This document shows, in pieces, positions 51,807 to 64,000 of a stretch of DNA of 64,000 nt. The notes under the pieces were generated by a model. That model worked only from the letters and a program-made list of their open reading frames with translations. It made no database searches and had not been told where the DNA came from. Each line of letters begins with the position of its first letter. Positions within the stretch are counted from its first letter, which is position 1. Source of the DNA: Xiphias gladius (Eukaryota; Chordata; Actinopteri; Istiophoriformes; Xiphiidae); assembly GCF_016859285.1 (NCBI RefSeq), contig NC_053419.1, positions 11,186,501 through 11,250,500 of the forward strand. Reading direction: 5' to 3'. The translations under genes and the position numbers were made by a program.

Positions 51807-53046
51807 GACACACGCTCGCAAAGACAAGCTGTTGTCTGTCATTTCTGTTTGGATCTGCCAGAGATGATCATACCCGTGTTTCAAAGTGCGCAACAATCAG
51901 AAACTGCAGACCAACCTGTGATGCTGCATCTGGGGCTAACCAGGGTTATTGTACATATAGACTTCAGGTGCATGTAAACCAGCTTTGGTGATTTTTGCAG
52001 TGTTTTTAAGATGACATAATTAATTACGACTTAACAATGATTACACAGATATTTATGGTGGCAGAAAAAAAAGTATTTTACAGAAAAAAAAATACCCAAA
52101 CTGAATTTCAAAAAATTCACGGTGATCAATCCTGCAGACTTCTTATTCTCAATTCCTTGGAGGATGACTTTGAAAAGATAGGAGGGTTACATCCGATAGC
52201 GATGATGTTTTAGCGGAGATGCATTCTTGGCTATTATAGTTATTACACACCTAGCACGCACACGCACACATCATAGCAAAAAGGAAATGCAGAACACACA
52301 CGCACAAAGGTTTTATCAAATGGGTCAACCTAGCAAACTGCATTCACTCTTGTAATTCCCTGAAGTTGCTTACTTTTAAAAAGTAAAATAAACTTTCCAA
52401 ATTGGCCCCAGTTCTTCTTCACCTACTGACATTATATGACTGAGAGGTCATGGTAGCTAACACCACCTACTGGCAGGTAATTCGCCATTACTGAATATTC
52501 AACAGTACTTGTTGACGTGAAAGGTGCAATCTAGATTGAAAACAAACGGCCTTGCATAAAAACATAACTGAGAACATTTTTGTTGCTTTATCTACGGTCT
52601 CCTCTAAGGTGAGGTCACTTTAAAAATTCTAGTTAATGATCTACGTCATTATCACCACGTACACCTTCTATGTGCCAACAGTAGCAATACTAGAGGCCAG
52701 GTTTAGGCAGCAACAGCCCAGCCGTCTCATCCTACAGTTTTTGGCCATTAACTACCTAGTTTACACTCATGAGATCATAAAAACCCTCATTTCCTGCAGC
52801 AGACAGAATACAAGCTACACTGGACTGTCTGTCTAATAAACATAGAACCATCGTTATGTTTCAAAGTCAAGGCAGGATGGGAGTGTGGCCATCACACTGC
52901 TTGACTCTCCTCCATCGGCTGTAAACATGCAGGCTGGGTCAGTTAGGGCTCCAAGTAGGGCAGTGAGGGGCTCTGAGGCACATGCCATTCAGAAACTGAC
53001 GAGGGATCAGTGTTAGGAAACTTGGCTGCTTCGTGATCTGCAGCGG

Positions 53047-56000
53047 TCAAGGGTTTGTGTTTGGTCCAGAGTTTGGGGTTTGAGATGAATCGGCTGAACA
53101 CGGTTCAGTTCTGTCATTCTCTGTTGCCTTTGCGAAGAACTGCTGCTGCTCCGATTTTTGTTCTCCTCTGAGCACCTCTTCCTCAAGAAGTACCCCTTCT
53201 TTTTTCAAGACAAACTCCAGGGTGGGCCCAATGGCTGCTCCTGCCTCCAGCTCCCCCTCCTCGGCCAGGCGGAGTTTGATATTCATGCCGACAGGTTTTT
53301 CTGTCTTATCTGGACAATGGAGGAGAGCCAATGAAATGGAAAATTGGAATGAGAGCAGAGAGAAGAATTACATCTGAGAGATTAACTAAGATTTGATGTT
53401 TGATGTCATTTTGTTCTTAGCTGGAATTGCAGTTCACCTTCGCAATAATTAGCGTCATTCTGAATGCTGAAATCCAGCTGTGAGACACATCATTTGCCCC
53501 AGTGTCATCTAAATTGGATCATGGCATTTTTTGAATTGGACAGAGATGAGTAACACAATGCTGAAGTGCTCTGAAATGTGCTGATCTGGGCTCAGTGGAC
53601 TAGAAATCAAGAACAATATCAAAATGCAAATTCAGTAGTGAGATGCATTAGTACGTAGGTTAATATCACCTATTTGCCAAATCAGTGCAATGTTAACAAA
53701 TTCAGAACAAAATTGCAGATAGAATGTTATTTTTTTTAAGCACTTGAAAAGATTCACAACACGGACAACCATTTTGCTAAAATGTCTAAGATACTGTGTG
53801 TAAGAGATCAAAAAAATGCAACAGACTCCTTCCCAGATTTTATCATGAAAAGTCATTACCAGGCACTAAGGAACCGTGACCTGCCAGCATCAGAAAGATC
53901 AGCTAATTCATGCATCTGTCACTTTCGCTCTCTTTCTCCTTATGAAATGGTTTGTAAGTGACAGCTAACCAATTTAAAGGATAAGTCTGGTGATATTCTG
54001 TATTTTTCCTGAAAACAAATTCCATGAAAAAACCAAAACTCAACTATGAATTGATTCATCTAACAACTGCTGCCTGTATACCTGCATATATTTTGAGTAA
54101 ATCCCACTTATACTGTCACGCTTTCTTTAATAATCACTACAGCATCCCATCGGCAATCGAAAATAGTCCCCGGCAAATACATCATTTACTCCTGTTTAAA
54201 AAAAAATACAGTGCTCAGCTGTTTCAGGGAATTATTTTTTAAAAATTACATATAACCAGATATTTGTTACCTGTTTTAAAGATGTGGGACTTCAGTAGGA
54301 ATGAATGGACTTTGAACTGAGTGCTGAGACAGGCTGTGGAAGTTGAAAAGTACTGAATGACGGTTGGTTGGTTTTAGTCTTGTAAAAGGGATTTCTTGAC
54401 GATAACAAAAATATAGAATATCACCAGCCTTATCCTTTAAATCTGTCTCCTCCTGGTTCTCACCATGTCCCAGCTGCCTCTCCTTGGGCAGCAGCAGCAC
54501 ATCCACATTGTGATGTTCCTCCAGGGCAGCCGTGAGCACTGCACCCTCACGACTGAACAGGAAGACCAAAGCTAGGGTGATGTCGTCTGTGGAGTCTCCG
54601 TCTCCGACCATCTGGAAGAGGGGTGTTTCCTCACTATTACTTCCCTCACGGTGGTCTGAAAAGTCAATAAGAGAATAGTGAGAATCAGTTCATTTCTATC
54701 AGGTCCAGTCAGGTTATTCTAAAATCTGCTTATTTAGCATTGAGTAGTACTGTAGGAAAAAAAAAAAGGTTGATCTGATTTCAGTTCCTTACCTATAAAG
54801 ATGACTCCTATGGCTCCGGCCTCCTGTAGCCAACGAGCCTTTGCAGCAAACATGCAGTCACCACGCAGTGCAAGAGCAATATGGCCCTTAAGCTCCACTG
54901 CATTATCTATTGGCCCACAGGCAGTGTAGGGGGAGGCTTTCACTATGCTACCCTTCACCTGCGGAACAAAAGTTTGACTGTGTTATTGTGAGTTACTGTG
55001 TATCTAAAATGGGTGGAGATAAAGTGAAGTGCCGGTAAAACAAAACAGATAACATCTGCAAGTTCGGGAAGAAATCTGTAATGTAATTTTAAAAGTAAAT
55101 ATTTTGGCCTTGGCTAAAAACAAGCCCATAGTTGTCATCAATTGTACTGTTTGTTAAGGTCCATCTTTTTTAATCACTTAGTGATTAATGATTTCATAAC
55201 ATCATTAAACACCTGTGTCTGTATGGTAAAAATATACAACTTGTCTGCAAGATTTGATATTTTCGCTGTATAACATATTACTGTCACATTAGAGGCTCAC
55301 CCCGTGCTCCTGTTTGGAGAGGTCCATTCCAAACTTGGCAGGTCCTGCTGTGAGGACTGTCCGACCCAGAAATGGGGGGGATATGAGCTGAACAACATGA
55401 GGCACCACCTCCTCTTCCTCCGGTGTTTGGCTTACCTCTGCCACAAGTTTTACCCGGTACACTCCTTTATGCTCCTAAAGGTATATTATTTAGAAAACTG
55501 GATTGAAAACAATTTATGTAATAGTCTATAGTAGACTACAGTCCAGGCATTTTTTACATTAATTACATTCATTACCTTGACCCAATTTTCCCTTCATTAA
55601 CTTTACTATTAACCCAATTCTTAAAAAAGTAGTAGTTCCACTGAAGCAGACTTAAGGCATAAAAATGCATGGTTCAACATTTTGTTTGAGTGCATCAATG
55701 AAGCCAAATGGACCAAATAAGGTCAGAAGTGAAAACATCAGACAAGTACATAAAGTAGATAAATTGGGGCCCAATACTGTTTATGACTGATTTGGCCACC
55801 TGCCTTTGACTTCATGTCATAATAACACACATCTCCCTTAATATATTGATCTTTTTAAATATCTGCAACTCCATGACTGCACATTTGAGTGACTGGATAC
55901 TACACTACTATAATACTTAAGAGAAACATCCTGCATTGCATTATCCAAAACTAAAATGCTAACATCATGGTTAGATGAATTACTACAGCTGTAAAAATTG

Positions 56001-59000
56001 CTGTTTTAAAGAGAATCAGTTTGGTGCATTGACTCAATTCTAAACGGATGTATCCTGTTAAAGATGTTGTTGGGACAATGTTGGGGCTTAGTACCTTTAT
56101 ACTTATTACTCAGATTTACTTGCCTACAGTTATGTGTCACTATATACATAGATAAAATTGGACAAGACAGGCAGAACTTCAGGTTTTGAGGGGAGTATAA
56201 AAATACCTTTCGACTTCCACTGTTTCCTGCTGTGACCTCATTCAGTGGAGTGAGAGAAATGCCCATGCTTTTCAAAAACTCCACTGGCTCCATGCCATTA
56301 TCATGGAGTGGTAGTTCAATTTCCCTGTAAAGTACAAACACACACAGGTTAACACTCAAAATAATAACGGCTACCGTGTTCCATCCAGTGATTTCACTCT
56401 GAAAAAGAAAAGCCCTTGCGACTTGACACACCTGACAGGTGAGGGGCGGAAGGCTCGTCCTACCCCAGTGAGGTACTTGTAGCTGTCCCGGATGGTTTTT
56501 GCAAATGAAGGGTTGTTGGGAAATAACGTCTCTGTGCTGGGGCAGGAGTGTGTGAAGAGATCTTCTTCTTGAGAAACAGGAACAGTCTCCTGGAGTACAT
56601 GACCCATGGTTAAACAAAACTTATCCGCTCTTACACTGATATGTCAATTCAAATATGAAAGGGTCAGTTGGCATTAATACACAACAATATACAGTATAAA
56701 TGATGACAATACTTAATAATTACCAATTACATTAAATAAAGTAGTGTCATTAACCAAATTGTTTTATACGGAGCTAAAATACCCTTGTCATGTTTGTTTG
56801 AAGTATAAGCTTGCATCAATCAGAGATTCAAAATCAAAAACTGTAGGAGTGATGTGTTAGTGATAGAGTAAGAGCTCTCACCGTAGTGTTGCCTTGACAG
56901 GGCGGCTGGGTGGTAGAGAGAGATACAGGGAGGAGGTGAGCCTCTGTTGTGAAAATGTAGTCATCAATATCGATGGGCAGCTGGCTCTTCTCCGAAAACA
57001 GCAGGTACAGGTATTTAAACATCTCTGCCAGAAAGAAGGAGTCCATCCTACACTCATACGTTAACATACATAAACACAGACACACAGGATTCTTTAAACA
57101 TTTATCACAGATGTTTTGAGGCTCCAGTACAACAGTTATTTAATCAACATACAGAAACTACATATTAACAGACCACACCTTCTAAAGTACGTTAAAACAT
57201 GTTTGTAATGGTATTTCTCTCACGATACCTGTCTTCATGTGCCCCAGTGCGGACATCTTGCACAGCAGCAAACCCGCAAGGCACCCTGGCATAGGCATTG
57301 AGCTTTTCCACAATGGACTGTCCCACTCTGAGGTAGTAGGGGTCACCAGTGGCCTGCAAAAATCAAAATATAATCTTGACCACAGGTCTGACATAGTACG
57401 TTCAGTTTGCAATGAAAAAGCTTTGTGTATACACTGCAGAGACCAAAACATTATGGCCACCCCTGCCTAATATGCCGTTGGTCCTTCACATGACGCCAAA
57501 ACAACTCTAACCTGTGGAGGCATGTTTGTGGTTTATCCCTCCTCAGACCACTGTTGGTAGGTACTCACCACTGATGACTGGGAGCATCCCTCGAGCCTGC
57601 CATTTCGGAGCTGCTCCAAGCCAGTCGTCTGGCCATGATGATTTGACCCTTGTCAGAGTTGCTCAGGTCTTTACACCTACACCTGCCCATTTCTCTCATA
57701 TCCAACACGGTGACTACTAGAACCACCAGTTCCCTTACTGTCTAATATATCTCAGACCCTGACATGTGTCATTGTTATGACATAATCGACCTTATTTACT
57801 TCATCTGCGAGTGGTCATAATGTTTTGGCTCATTGGTGTACAGTACAAGAGTGGAGTAGTTTCATTAGCGAGCCTACTTCTAACAGACCTGAACTTTCCC
57901 ATTATTAAAGAAAGATATTGTAGTTTATTTCTGCCTCTGACACTGTGCAGTCAGCTTTTTTACCTTATAGAGGTAGTAGGTGCTTTCTGCAAACTCTGGT
58001 CTCAGTAGGTGTTGGCCCCAATGAACTCTGAACTCTGTAGTGAAAGCCTGTGGAGAGATTAACCAAAGAAAGAAACAGTAGTTAGTGACGCTGGCTTCCT
58101 CTAAAAATTTTTTCTTTACATTGATGGATAGATTTTACAAAAAAGAACCCAAAAGAAATTTCCATTTCTTTCTCGATTTGGCATTTTCTACAGCTGCTAT
58201 ACACCTACAGTATATATACACTATACTACTATAGATATTACACACCAACTCTAGTATAGTTATGTCATAACTTCACATGTACTGGGTATTGGGGTATATA
58301 AACAAAGATATAAGGGGAGGGGCGGGCCTGTTAAACATCATTGTCTGGACAATGGCATCATCCATCGGCCCAACCCTCAATACTTTATCTATGCCAACTA
58401 AATGTCATTAAATAGAGCAAAAAATAGGATAGATTGCTTACCTCTGGAAGGAACTTGTGCTGTTTGGTGACTTGGTAAAGCATCTCATGAGTCTCAATAG
58501 CTGGTTTCAGATCTCCTCTTAAAACCTGTGTGAAAAATAAAGTGTCACTCCTGCAATATGCTTGCAACAATTTCTATAATTAAAATGAAATAACTAGCAC
58601 TTGTCTTGACAGGATCCCTGACCTGTAAGCCAGGGAAGAATGCCAGGAGAGAGTCCATCCAGCTGCGCACGCTCACAGTTGGGTTGTGCATGTGTACATT
58701 GAGCAGCAGGGGAGGCTGACTGATGTACTTCATAATGGCACTGTAGTGCTGTTAAAGACAAACATCAGGAAAAGCTGATTAGGAAACACTGAAAAATGTC
58801 TTCAATCCAAGCAATATAAACAAAACAAATGGTAGGCTAATGATGTTGCAACCAAACAGACAGACTATAGACTTACAGACTACGAGTTTATGGAAGGACA
58901 CAGTGATGGAGAACTTACAATGTTGAACCTCTCCAGAAAAACATTATCTCCTAGAAGAATGTAGGCCTTCATCAGATATTCATAGTATGAGTCGATACCA

Positions 59001-62000
59001 GCACCGACTCCGCTGTCTGCAAACACAGAAGTGAGAGGGAAGTCAAATCACTGTAATATGGTTCAAGTATAGAGCTGTGCTTGTATGTACTGTATGTGTA
59101 TTTCTGAACTATCAGTGTTCTGTACTCTGTTGACCGCCCACTGTCTGTGTGAGAAAATGTGTGTTTCCAGTTTTTATCTCTTGCCTTTACCAAAGTTTTG
59201 ATGGTTTTACACTATGCATGTGTGTGTTTAAGTTGCCTCACCCCTGCGGACCCATTCTCCATTATGGATATTGATGACAGTCCCCACCAAGTCACTTCCT
59301 CTCTGTCTTCTCTCCCAGAGGACATCCATAGCCTTCCTTGCATTTTCCTACAAATATAAAATCCTTAAATTGTTTCTGGTAAAAACAAGTACATCAGCTA
59401 TAATTGGTAAGAAAACTAATATTGTAGTGTATTTCTTATATTTCAGTATCTTCACATTCAGTGTATATTAAAAAAAACATTACAAACATAAAAAAGCCAA
59501 ATTTCTAGAGAGGCAGAGGGATGTATTACCTCAAACACAGACTCTCCTGACATTCTGCTGAGGGCAGCAAACTCCAGGATCATTGTTCCTGCACAGGCTG
59601 TGCAGGTGTCTGATTCCGTGCCTGTGCGTGAAAGTGGGTTCAGGACGCCATACCGCAGATTCACCTGGTAAACCAAAAGAGGAAAAATTACTGCTGTAAC
59701 TTCACTTAGCTCAAATTAGTTTTAGTTAGTTACTAAAATCAGAAGTATATTCTTCATTAGTCTCTCTGTGAGGAACTGTTCTCTATCAATGCAAAGACTC
59801 ATATGTCAGGGTCATTCATAATAAGATCTGATAACAGGCTGTCTGCTACATCTGCAGATTAAACAACTAAGTAAAGATCCTGTGATATTTAACAATAAAG
59901 TGAGGAATACCTTAGGGTAGGGAAGGCCACTAGTGGTGTTGAAGGCAGGCAGTAAGCGATGGCCCAGCTCTTTGGCCATGTGTAGGAGCTCATCTTGATA
60001 CCATTGCATCTTGTCCCCACGCTGACGGAGCATGTCAGCCATCACGTGGGCTCCCAAAAGCCCTCTGGGGAAAAGTAAATGTAGGAAGAAAAGAAAGATT
60101 TTCTTTTAAAAATACAAATTTAAGTAGAAAGGTTAAGGTGGAAAGGTTGAGATACTTTATACAGTGAGAAATTTCTGCCGAGTAATTGTAATATGCTGTA
60201 CTGATGTGGAATAATTCTACATTAAGAATTATTCAAAAATCCAAAGACCCACACTTGAGACAAATTTTGTTATTGAGACTAATCTATTAAAAAGAAAATG
60301 TATGTATATATACAGTACAAAAGTAAAGAAATTACAGACACGTTCCATACCCCAAAACCCTGATGTTGGTCTCAAACACAGACACCACCACATCGTTGTC
60401 CAGACGTACATCCCTCACAGCCTTCCGCACTGCGTCCTCAAACTCATCAAGCTTGTTTAGCACCTGTTCACACATAAACAGACAGGAACCAATACATCTA
60501 CTGTCAAAAGGGGGTAAACAAAAGTCCGAAAACACACGGTGAGAAAAAAAAAAAAAGGCTCAAAAACAAAAGCAGAAAAAATACTTTCATGCTAGTAAGC
60601 AGGAAAAACAAATACTAACCACCAGGGTGTCAAGGGTGTCAATCAGTGTGAGAGAAAACCTACAGATAAAGAGGAAGAGATGTTATGATGAAATGCACAG
60701 CACAGTGGAGCTAGTGTCCCGCTTTGCCATTGCTTCAGTTTAATTTGTAATCAACCACTGACTGTTAAATGTCAAATCTGTTGCATTTGCAGTGAAATTA
60801 CGTTATGCAACATGTGTGGTACATAAAGCATTGCATTGTAATGTAAGTCCATTTTACTGCCTTCTAGTAAATTTCACTTTACAAAACTTAAATTAGCACC
60901 AACTTCATGTATTCCTGAAAAGATTGAATCTGATATGGAGCAGATGCCCTATCTGGTTTGAATTTTGAACAGTATTATATAAGCAATGATTACTGAGTCC
61001 CTGTCTTATGTGAAGATGCAAAATGTTTTTCTTGAAGTTTTGACATCACATAAATATTACCTTTAGTGTTCCTACATTCCCTGACATATTTGTTTTTCTC
61101 AATTTAATGCTTTATTTTATAGTATATAGGCCAGTGACAGGAGACACAAAGAAGGTCCTCCTAACTTTAGCTTTTAAGTTTAGATTAGGGTGTCCTGCAA
61201 CTAAAATTGGAAGGTGGATACAAACCTGCAAAAAAAAAAAAAATGCATGGCAAACTTTTTAAGTCAGGAGTTTAAAAAACAACTGTAGCACAGATGTTCC
61301 AATGCTGTAAAGAGGCACAGAGCTCCAAGCCAGTTACTACAGATATTAGACTTTAAAAAGACACTTATGGCTTTGGTCTGAACTGATGCCAACTGATGGA
61401 TTAAAAATACATGGCTTGTTTGCTTGAGGGACTGTTGTTGCTGAATTAACTTCACTGGATCTTTCTAGGCTCCAGATGCCAGTGGACGATGAACGTACTT
61501 TCCCAAGGAGTCATCTATGTCGCCTCTGTTGGGCTCCTGGCCACGGACTCTCCCTCTGCAGCTTAGAGGCATCAGCTCGTCTGCTGGATAAGCATATTTC
61601 TGCAACACAACCAACAGTGACGGTCTTCAGGCTCCATTTTACAGTCTACAGAAAAAGGTGTCATTAAGGAAAGATGGCTGGAGGGTTGAAAAAGAAATGA
61701 GCAGTCCAAAGCTTATCCAACTGCTGCACCACTAGTGGGACAGTTTTTTGTTTCCCACTCACCAATTTCCCCAAATTTTACCAGCTACCTATTCCAGCTA
61801 TTCCATGATTGAGATTGAGGACAGATTCCAATTTGGTAGATTTCAGTTAGTTACTAATAGATAGCTTGAATGAAAATAGATGGCTTGAATGAAAATAAAT
61901 AGGCTCTGGGGTCCTGAGGACAGAGCTTACACCTGACCTTCAGGGACAAAAAGCACAGAAACTCTATAAAAGCATAAATTCTAACAAAGGAAAGTACTTG

Positions 62001-63109
62001 GTTAAAGCATTTGTTGGCTATTAGCTACTAAAAGGAATTAATATCAACGGTTTCTTTCATAGCAAACAGTACTTCATAATGGGATAATATCACCTCTTTG
62101 TCTACCATGTACATCCAACACTCGGTAACACAACTCTCCTCAACTAAAAATGATCTTAATGTTCGTAACTTCCATCATACATTTCTTACCAACATGTGTC
62201 TTTGCAACCTCTAATAAACCTACACTTGGCTTAGTTATAGTAAATTCTTATAGACATTTTTTGCCTTTCTCAGCTCTAGCACACAATCTGGAAGATAATG
62301 CTCCTTTCTCATCTCTCACTCTGCCAGGCCCAGCTTTGTACTTATACAGACCCGGGTTACATTTGAAACTCTGAACCACTGAATGAATCGAGCCACCCAT
62401 GACCTGATTGTCTTTGCCTGTACACTCTCATTGATTGCTTCGCGTGAGGAAAAGCCCGACTCCTGGATCACAGAATGTTCTGCTGGCATCTGTTGCACCA
62501 GGCTGACATTGCAGCTGCAACCAAATCCTCCATGTCTGCTTTCTGCACAGCCGCACTGGATCAAATCCAAATGCGGTGAGGACTCTGAGCAGGCATTGAT
62601 TCACACTTTTCTTTAGTAGATGACCCTGCTGAAGGCCACAGGCCAAAACATGTTGGTCTTACAATGACATTGTTCTTTATACTAAATATGTTACTGGAGC
62701 TTTGACCGCTTCAGTTTTTTATTTGACTCCCCTCTGGACAACTGCAACATGCAAATATAAATGTAGTGGTACTAACAATGATTACATCCACCTGAACAAC
62801 TTACCATGTAACTGCCATAAGCGTGATCAAACATTTCAAGAATCTGGTCCCTGCAAAAAGGGAAAATATAAATGAATCAAATAGAAAATGGCACATACTC
62901 TGTGATATTTTATCACAATATTGCAGAGACTTTTGCCATCACAAATTCAGAAACACACATAAACAGTCTTAATGTGTCTGTCTGGACATTCTTTACCTGA
63001 TAACAGTCTTCTCCTCTGGTGTCATGCTCTGGCCCTCTTGACATTTCACCCAGCCAAGAAGACCGGTGATTAGAAGGGTCTTAATCATCATCATCATCAT
63101 CATCATCAT
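53047..63109 (-). CDS. edem3: EDEM3-type ER degradation-enhancing mannosidase-like protein
   Basis: EDEM proteins trim mannose from misfolded glycoproteins in the ER lumen and send them to ER-associated degradation. Twenty exons: 62997-63109, 62805-62850, 61499-61599, 60620-60659, 60351-60463, 59911-60064, 59530-59664, 59242-59347, 58919-59016, 58623-58748, 58442-58525, 57964-58047, 57229-57353, 56882-57047, 56432-56589, 56207-56324, 55301-55474, 54793-54958, 54464-54655, 53047-53309; 2562 nt, 853 aa. A signal peptide follows a run of eight Met codons ([12 protein letters not shown]). The GH47 domain, about 45-490, keeps [65 protein letters not shown] and [10 protein letters not shown] protease-associated domain at about 630-755 ([42 protein letters not shown]) marks the EDEM3 type; EDEM1 and EDEM2 are not expected to match this. 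The protein ends SGPNTNP with no KDEL, unlike human EDEM3. It may be a divergent or fish-specific paralogue, so the symbol is tentative. Confidence 0.9.
57432..57838. mobile_element. Tc1-type MITE with TA duplication in EDEM3-like intron 12
   Basis: It starts CACTGCAGAGACCAAAACAT and ends TAATGTTTTGGCTCATTGGTG. The ends are about 30-bp inverted repeats around CCAAAACATTATGRCCAC, flanked by TA at 57430-57431 and 57839-57840. The 407-bp body has no transposase. It lies between exons 13 and 12 of the gene. Confidence 0.85.
61858..61903. repeat. Short tandem repeat, two units
   Basis: GATAGCTTGAATGAAAATA is followed at once by GATGGCTTGAATGAAAATA, a two-unit tandem of about 19 bp in intron 2 of the EDEM3-like gene. 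Confidence 0.8.
63086..63109. repeat. (ATG)8 trinucleotide run at the EDEM3-like start codon
   Basis: Eight in-frame ATG codons on the minus strand, directly before ATTAAG of the signal peptide. The run is both microsatellite and coding, so the start Met is ambiguous within it. Confidence 0.95.
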
Positions 63110-63967
63110 CCCAGCGCCAGAAGGGTGGACACAGCAAAGTTTATCTCTTATTCTCCTCATGTAGTTTTGCCTCGCGTTAAGCGTTAATATGGACAAACAA
63201 GCTCCTGTCCTTTGTCCAACGCCCACAGAAAATCAAACAGTCCAGCTGGCACAGCTGTCCTCCTTTAGAGCCCCAATCTTCCTCATTTTGGTGGAGAGTC
63301 GGCTGCACAGTTCTTGCTAACGCCGACGGACGTTAGCTACCTCGCAGCTCCATTTCCATGTCTCCACTGTGCTTGGTCTGTAGTTGATCCAGCCTTGTTA
63401 CGACCACCACATGCCACACACAGAGCACTCCAGCTGACCACTGTCCATGTACACACATGTAAACAACAGAGACAGCAAGCTAAAGCTTAGCCTCGATAAA
63501 CAACATCTGTTAACGTTATCCTGTAGAGGAAAAACAAGCACTGGCTTACTGGAGGAAGCCCAAACAGCGCTGCCAGAACACGTCTTAAATCTAGAAATGT
63601 GAAGAGATATGAAGGAAATAATAAGGTAGTTACCAAACTGATGGCAGACTGAGACAGTGCTACTAACCCTCGTTAGCCATCACTCTGCTGTGGGATCACT
63701 GCCGCTAGCCAGCTAACAAGTTGCTAGCTCACTGTCAACCTTTTAACAATGCCAGTTAGTTACAAGGCTACCTACATATAGCGTTAGCGAGAGAAAGTCA
63801 GCTTAACACCTTCATCTGAAAACAAATGGTTCTCTTCCCGTGTAAACTGATTGTCATACAGTTAAATGGTCGATGACACGTCCTCAAGTATAATGGCCAC
63901 ATAGCGCCCTGCCGGCCGTCGAGTACCGAGCTGTCAAAGTCCGGGCAGGATTTTCGCTACCCGGCTA

Positions 63968-64000
<33 letters not shown>
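63110..64000. other. 5' region of the EDEM3-like gene
   Basis: It is moderately CpG-rich toward 63900-63960 and holds the probable promoter and 5' UTR. The open frame continues upstream of the Met run to another ATG at 63226. No other gene is visible; the window ends in a trinucleotide repeat. Confidence 0.5.
63965..64000. repeat. (CTA)n(CTG)n compound trinucleotide repeat, cut by window end
   Basis: Plus strand shows CTA units passing into CTG units (CAG/TAG on the minus strand) up to the last base. The full length is unknown. Confidence 0.93.

Larger units (their letters stand above)
49589..53046. other. Intergenic: npdc1 promoter side and EDEM3-like 3' flank
   Basis: The first 250 bases are CpG-rich and form the probable npdc1 promoter. 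Next comes a 52-bp (TA)n run (50020-50071), then AT-rich sequence and a (CA)n at 51781-51806. The lower part is the 3' flank of the EDEM3-like gene; minus-strand AATAAA at 51124-51129 is one possible poly(A) signal. No other exon was found. Confidence 0.5.

Noticed and set aside
53624-53631. Octamer ATGCAAAT in an EDEM3-like intron, near an AACAAT
   Set aside because: An 8-base match is expected by chance in 64 kb, and spacing and order do not fit the usual Sox-Oct composite.
62630-62665. GAAGGCCACAGGCCAAAACATG text resembling a fish repeat end
   Set aside because: Only about 35 bases look familiar; too short to call an element with confidence.
1-64000. CRISPR arrays, tRNA or rRNA genes, prokaryotic operons
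   Set aside because: None seen. Repeats are microsatellites or eukaryotic transposons, and the genes are intron-containing vertebrate genes.

Overview
The window is nuclear DNA of a vertebrate, almost certainly a percomorph-like teleost fish. Genes are split by GT-AG introns, the intergenic DNA is AT-rich with many (CA)n and (TA)n tracts, and the dispersed repeats are typical of teleosts (Tc1-like transposons with TA target duplications, short terminal-inverted-repeat elements, tRNA-derived SINEs). The clearest marker is an intact pou5f3 (pou2/Oct4-type) gene lying between fut7 and npdc1, the ancestral jawed-vertebrate arrangement of this locus.

Layout: (1) 771-1579, minus, a three-exon gene for a 60-residue protein I do not recognise. 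(2) 3563-6948, minus, clic3, six exons, 239 aa. (3) 12449-14172, plus, fut7, an alpha-1,3-fucosyltransferase with its main coding exon at 13093-14172 and its start codon in an upstream exon. (4) 18244-20754, minus, pou5f3, five exons, 475 aa. (5) 28008-49588, minus, npdc1, nine exons, 335-346 aa, with an 11-kb first intron full of repeats. (6) 53047-63109, minus, an EDEM3-type ER alpha-mannosidase-like gene, 20 exons, 853 aa, with GH47 and PA domains but no KDEL-type tail. All exon junctions were derived by reading splice sites, and each coding sum is a multiple of three.

The genes are functionally unrelated: a chloride-channel-like glutathione-transferase-fold protein, a Golgi glycosyltransferase, a pluripotency transcription factor, a neural membrane protein and an ER quality-control protein. 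The link is ancient synteny: CLIC3, FUT7 and NPDC1 are close neighbours on human 9q34.3, where POU5F3 has been lost.

Between and inside the genes are two long Tc1-like relics (14457-15470 and 24334-25616), a Tc1-type internal deletion product (7797-8334), several short inverted-repeat elements (1953-2416, 30628-30963, 57432-57838), SINEs, a 270-bp direct duplication within npdc1 intron 2 (31363/34720), three copies of one diverged repeat family, two clean long hairpins (9955-9988, 46778-46822) and a G-run tract (23355-23381). I found no CRISPR array, operon, virus-like gene set or other plainly new system. The most useful leads are the unusual ends of the EDEM3-like protein, the fut7 start codon at an exon edge, the orphan 60-aa gene and the perfect hairpin at 9955.
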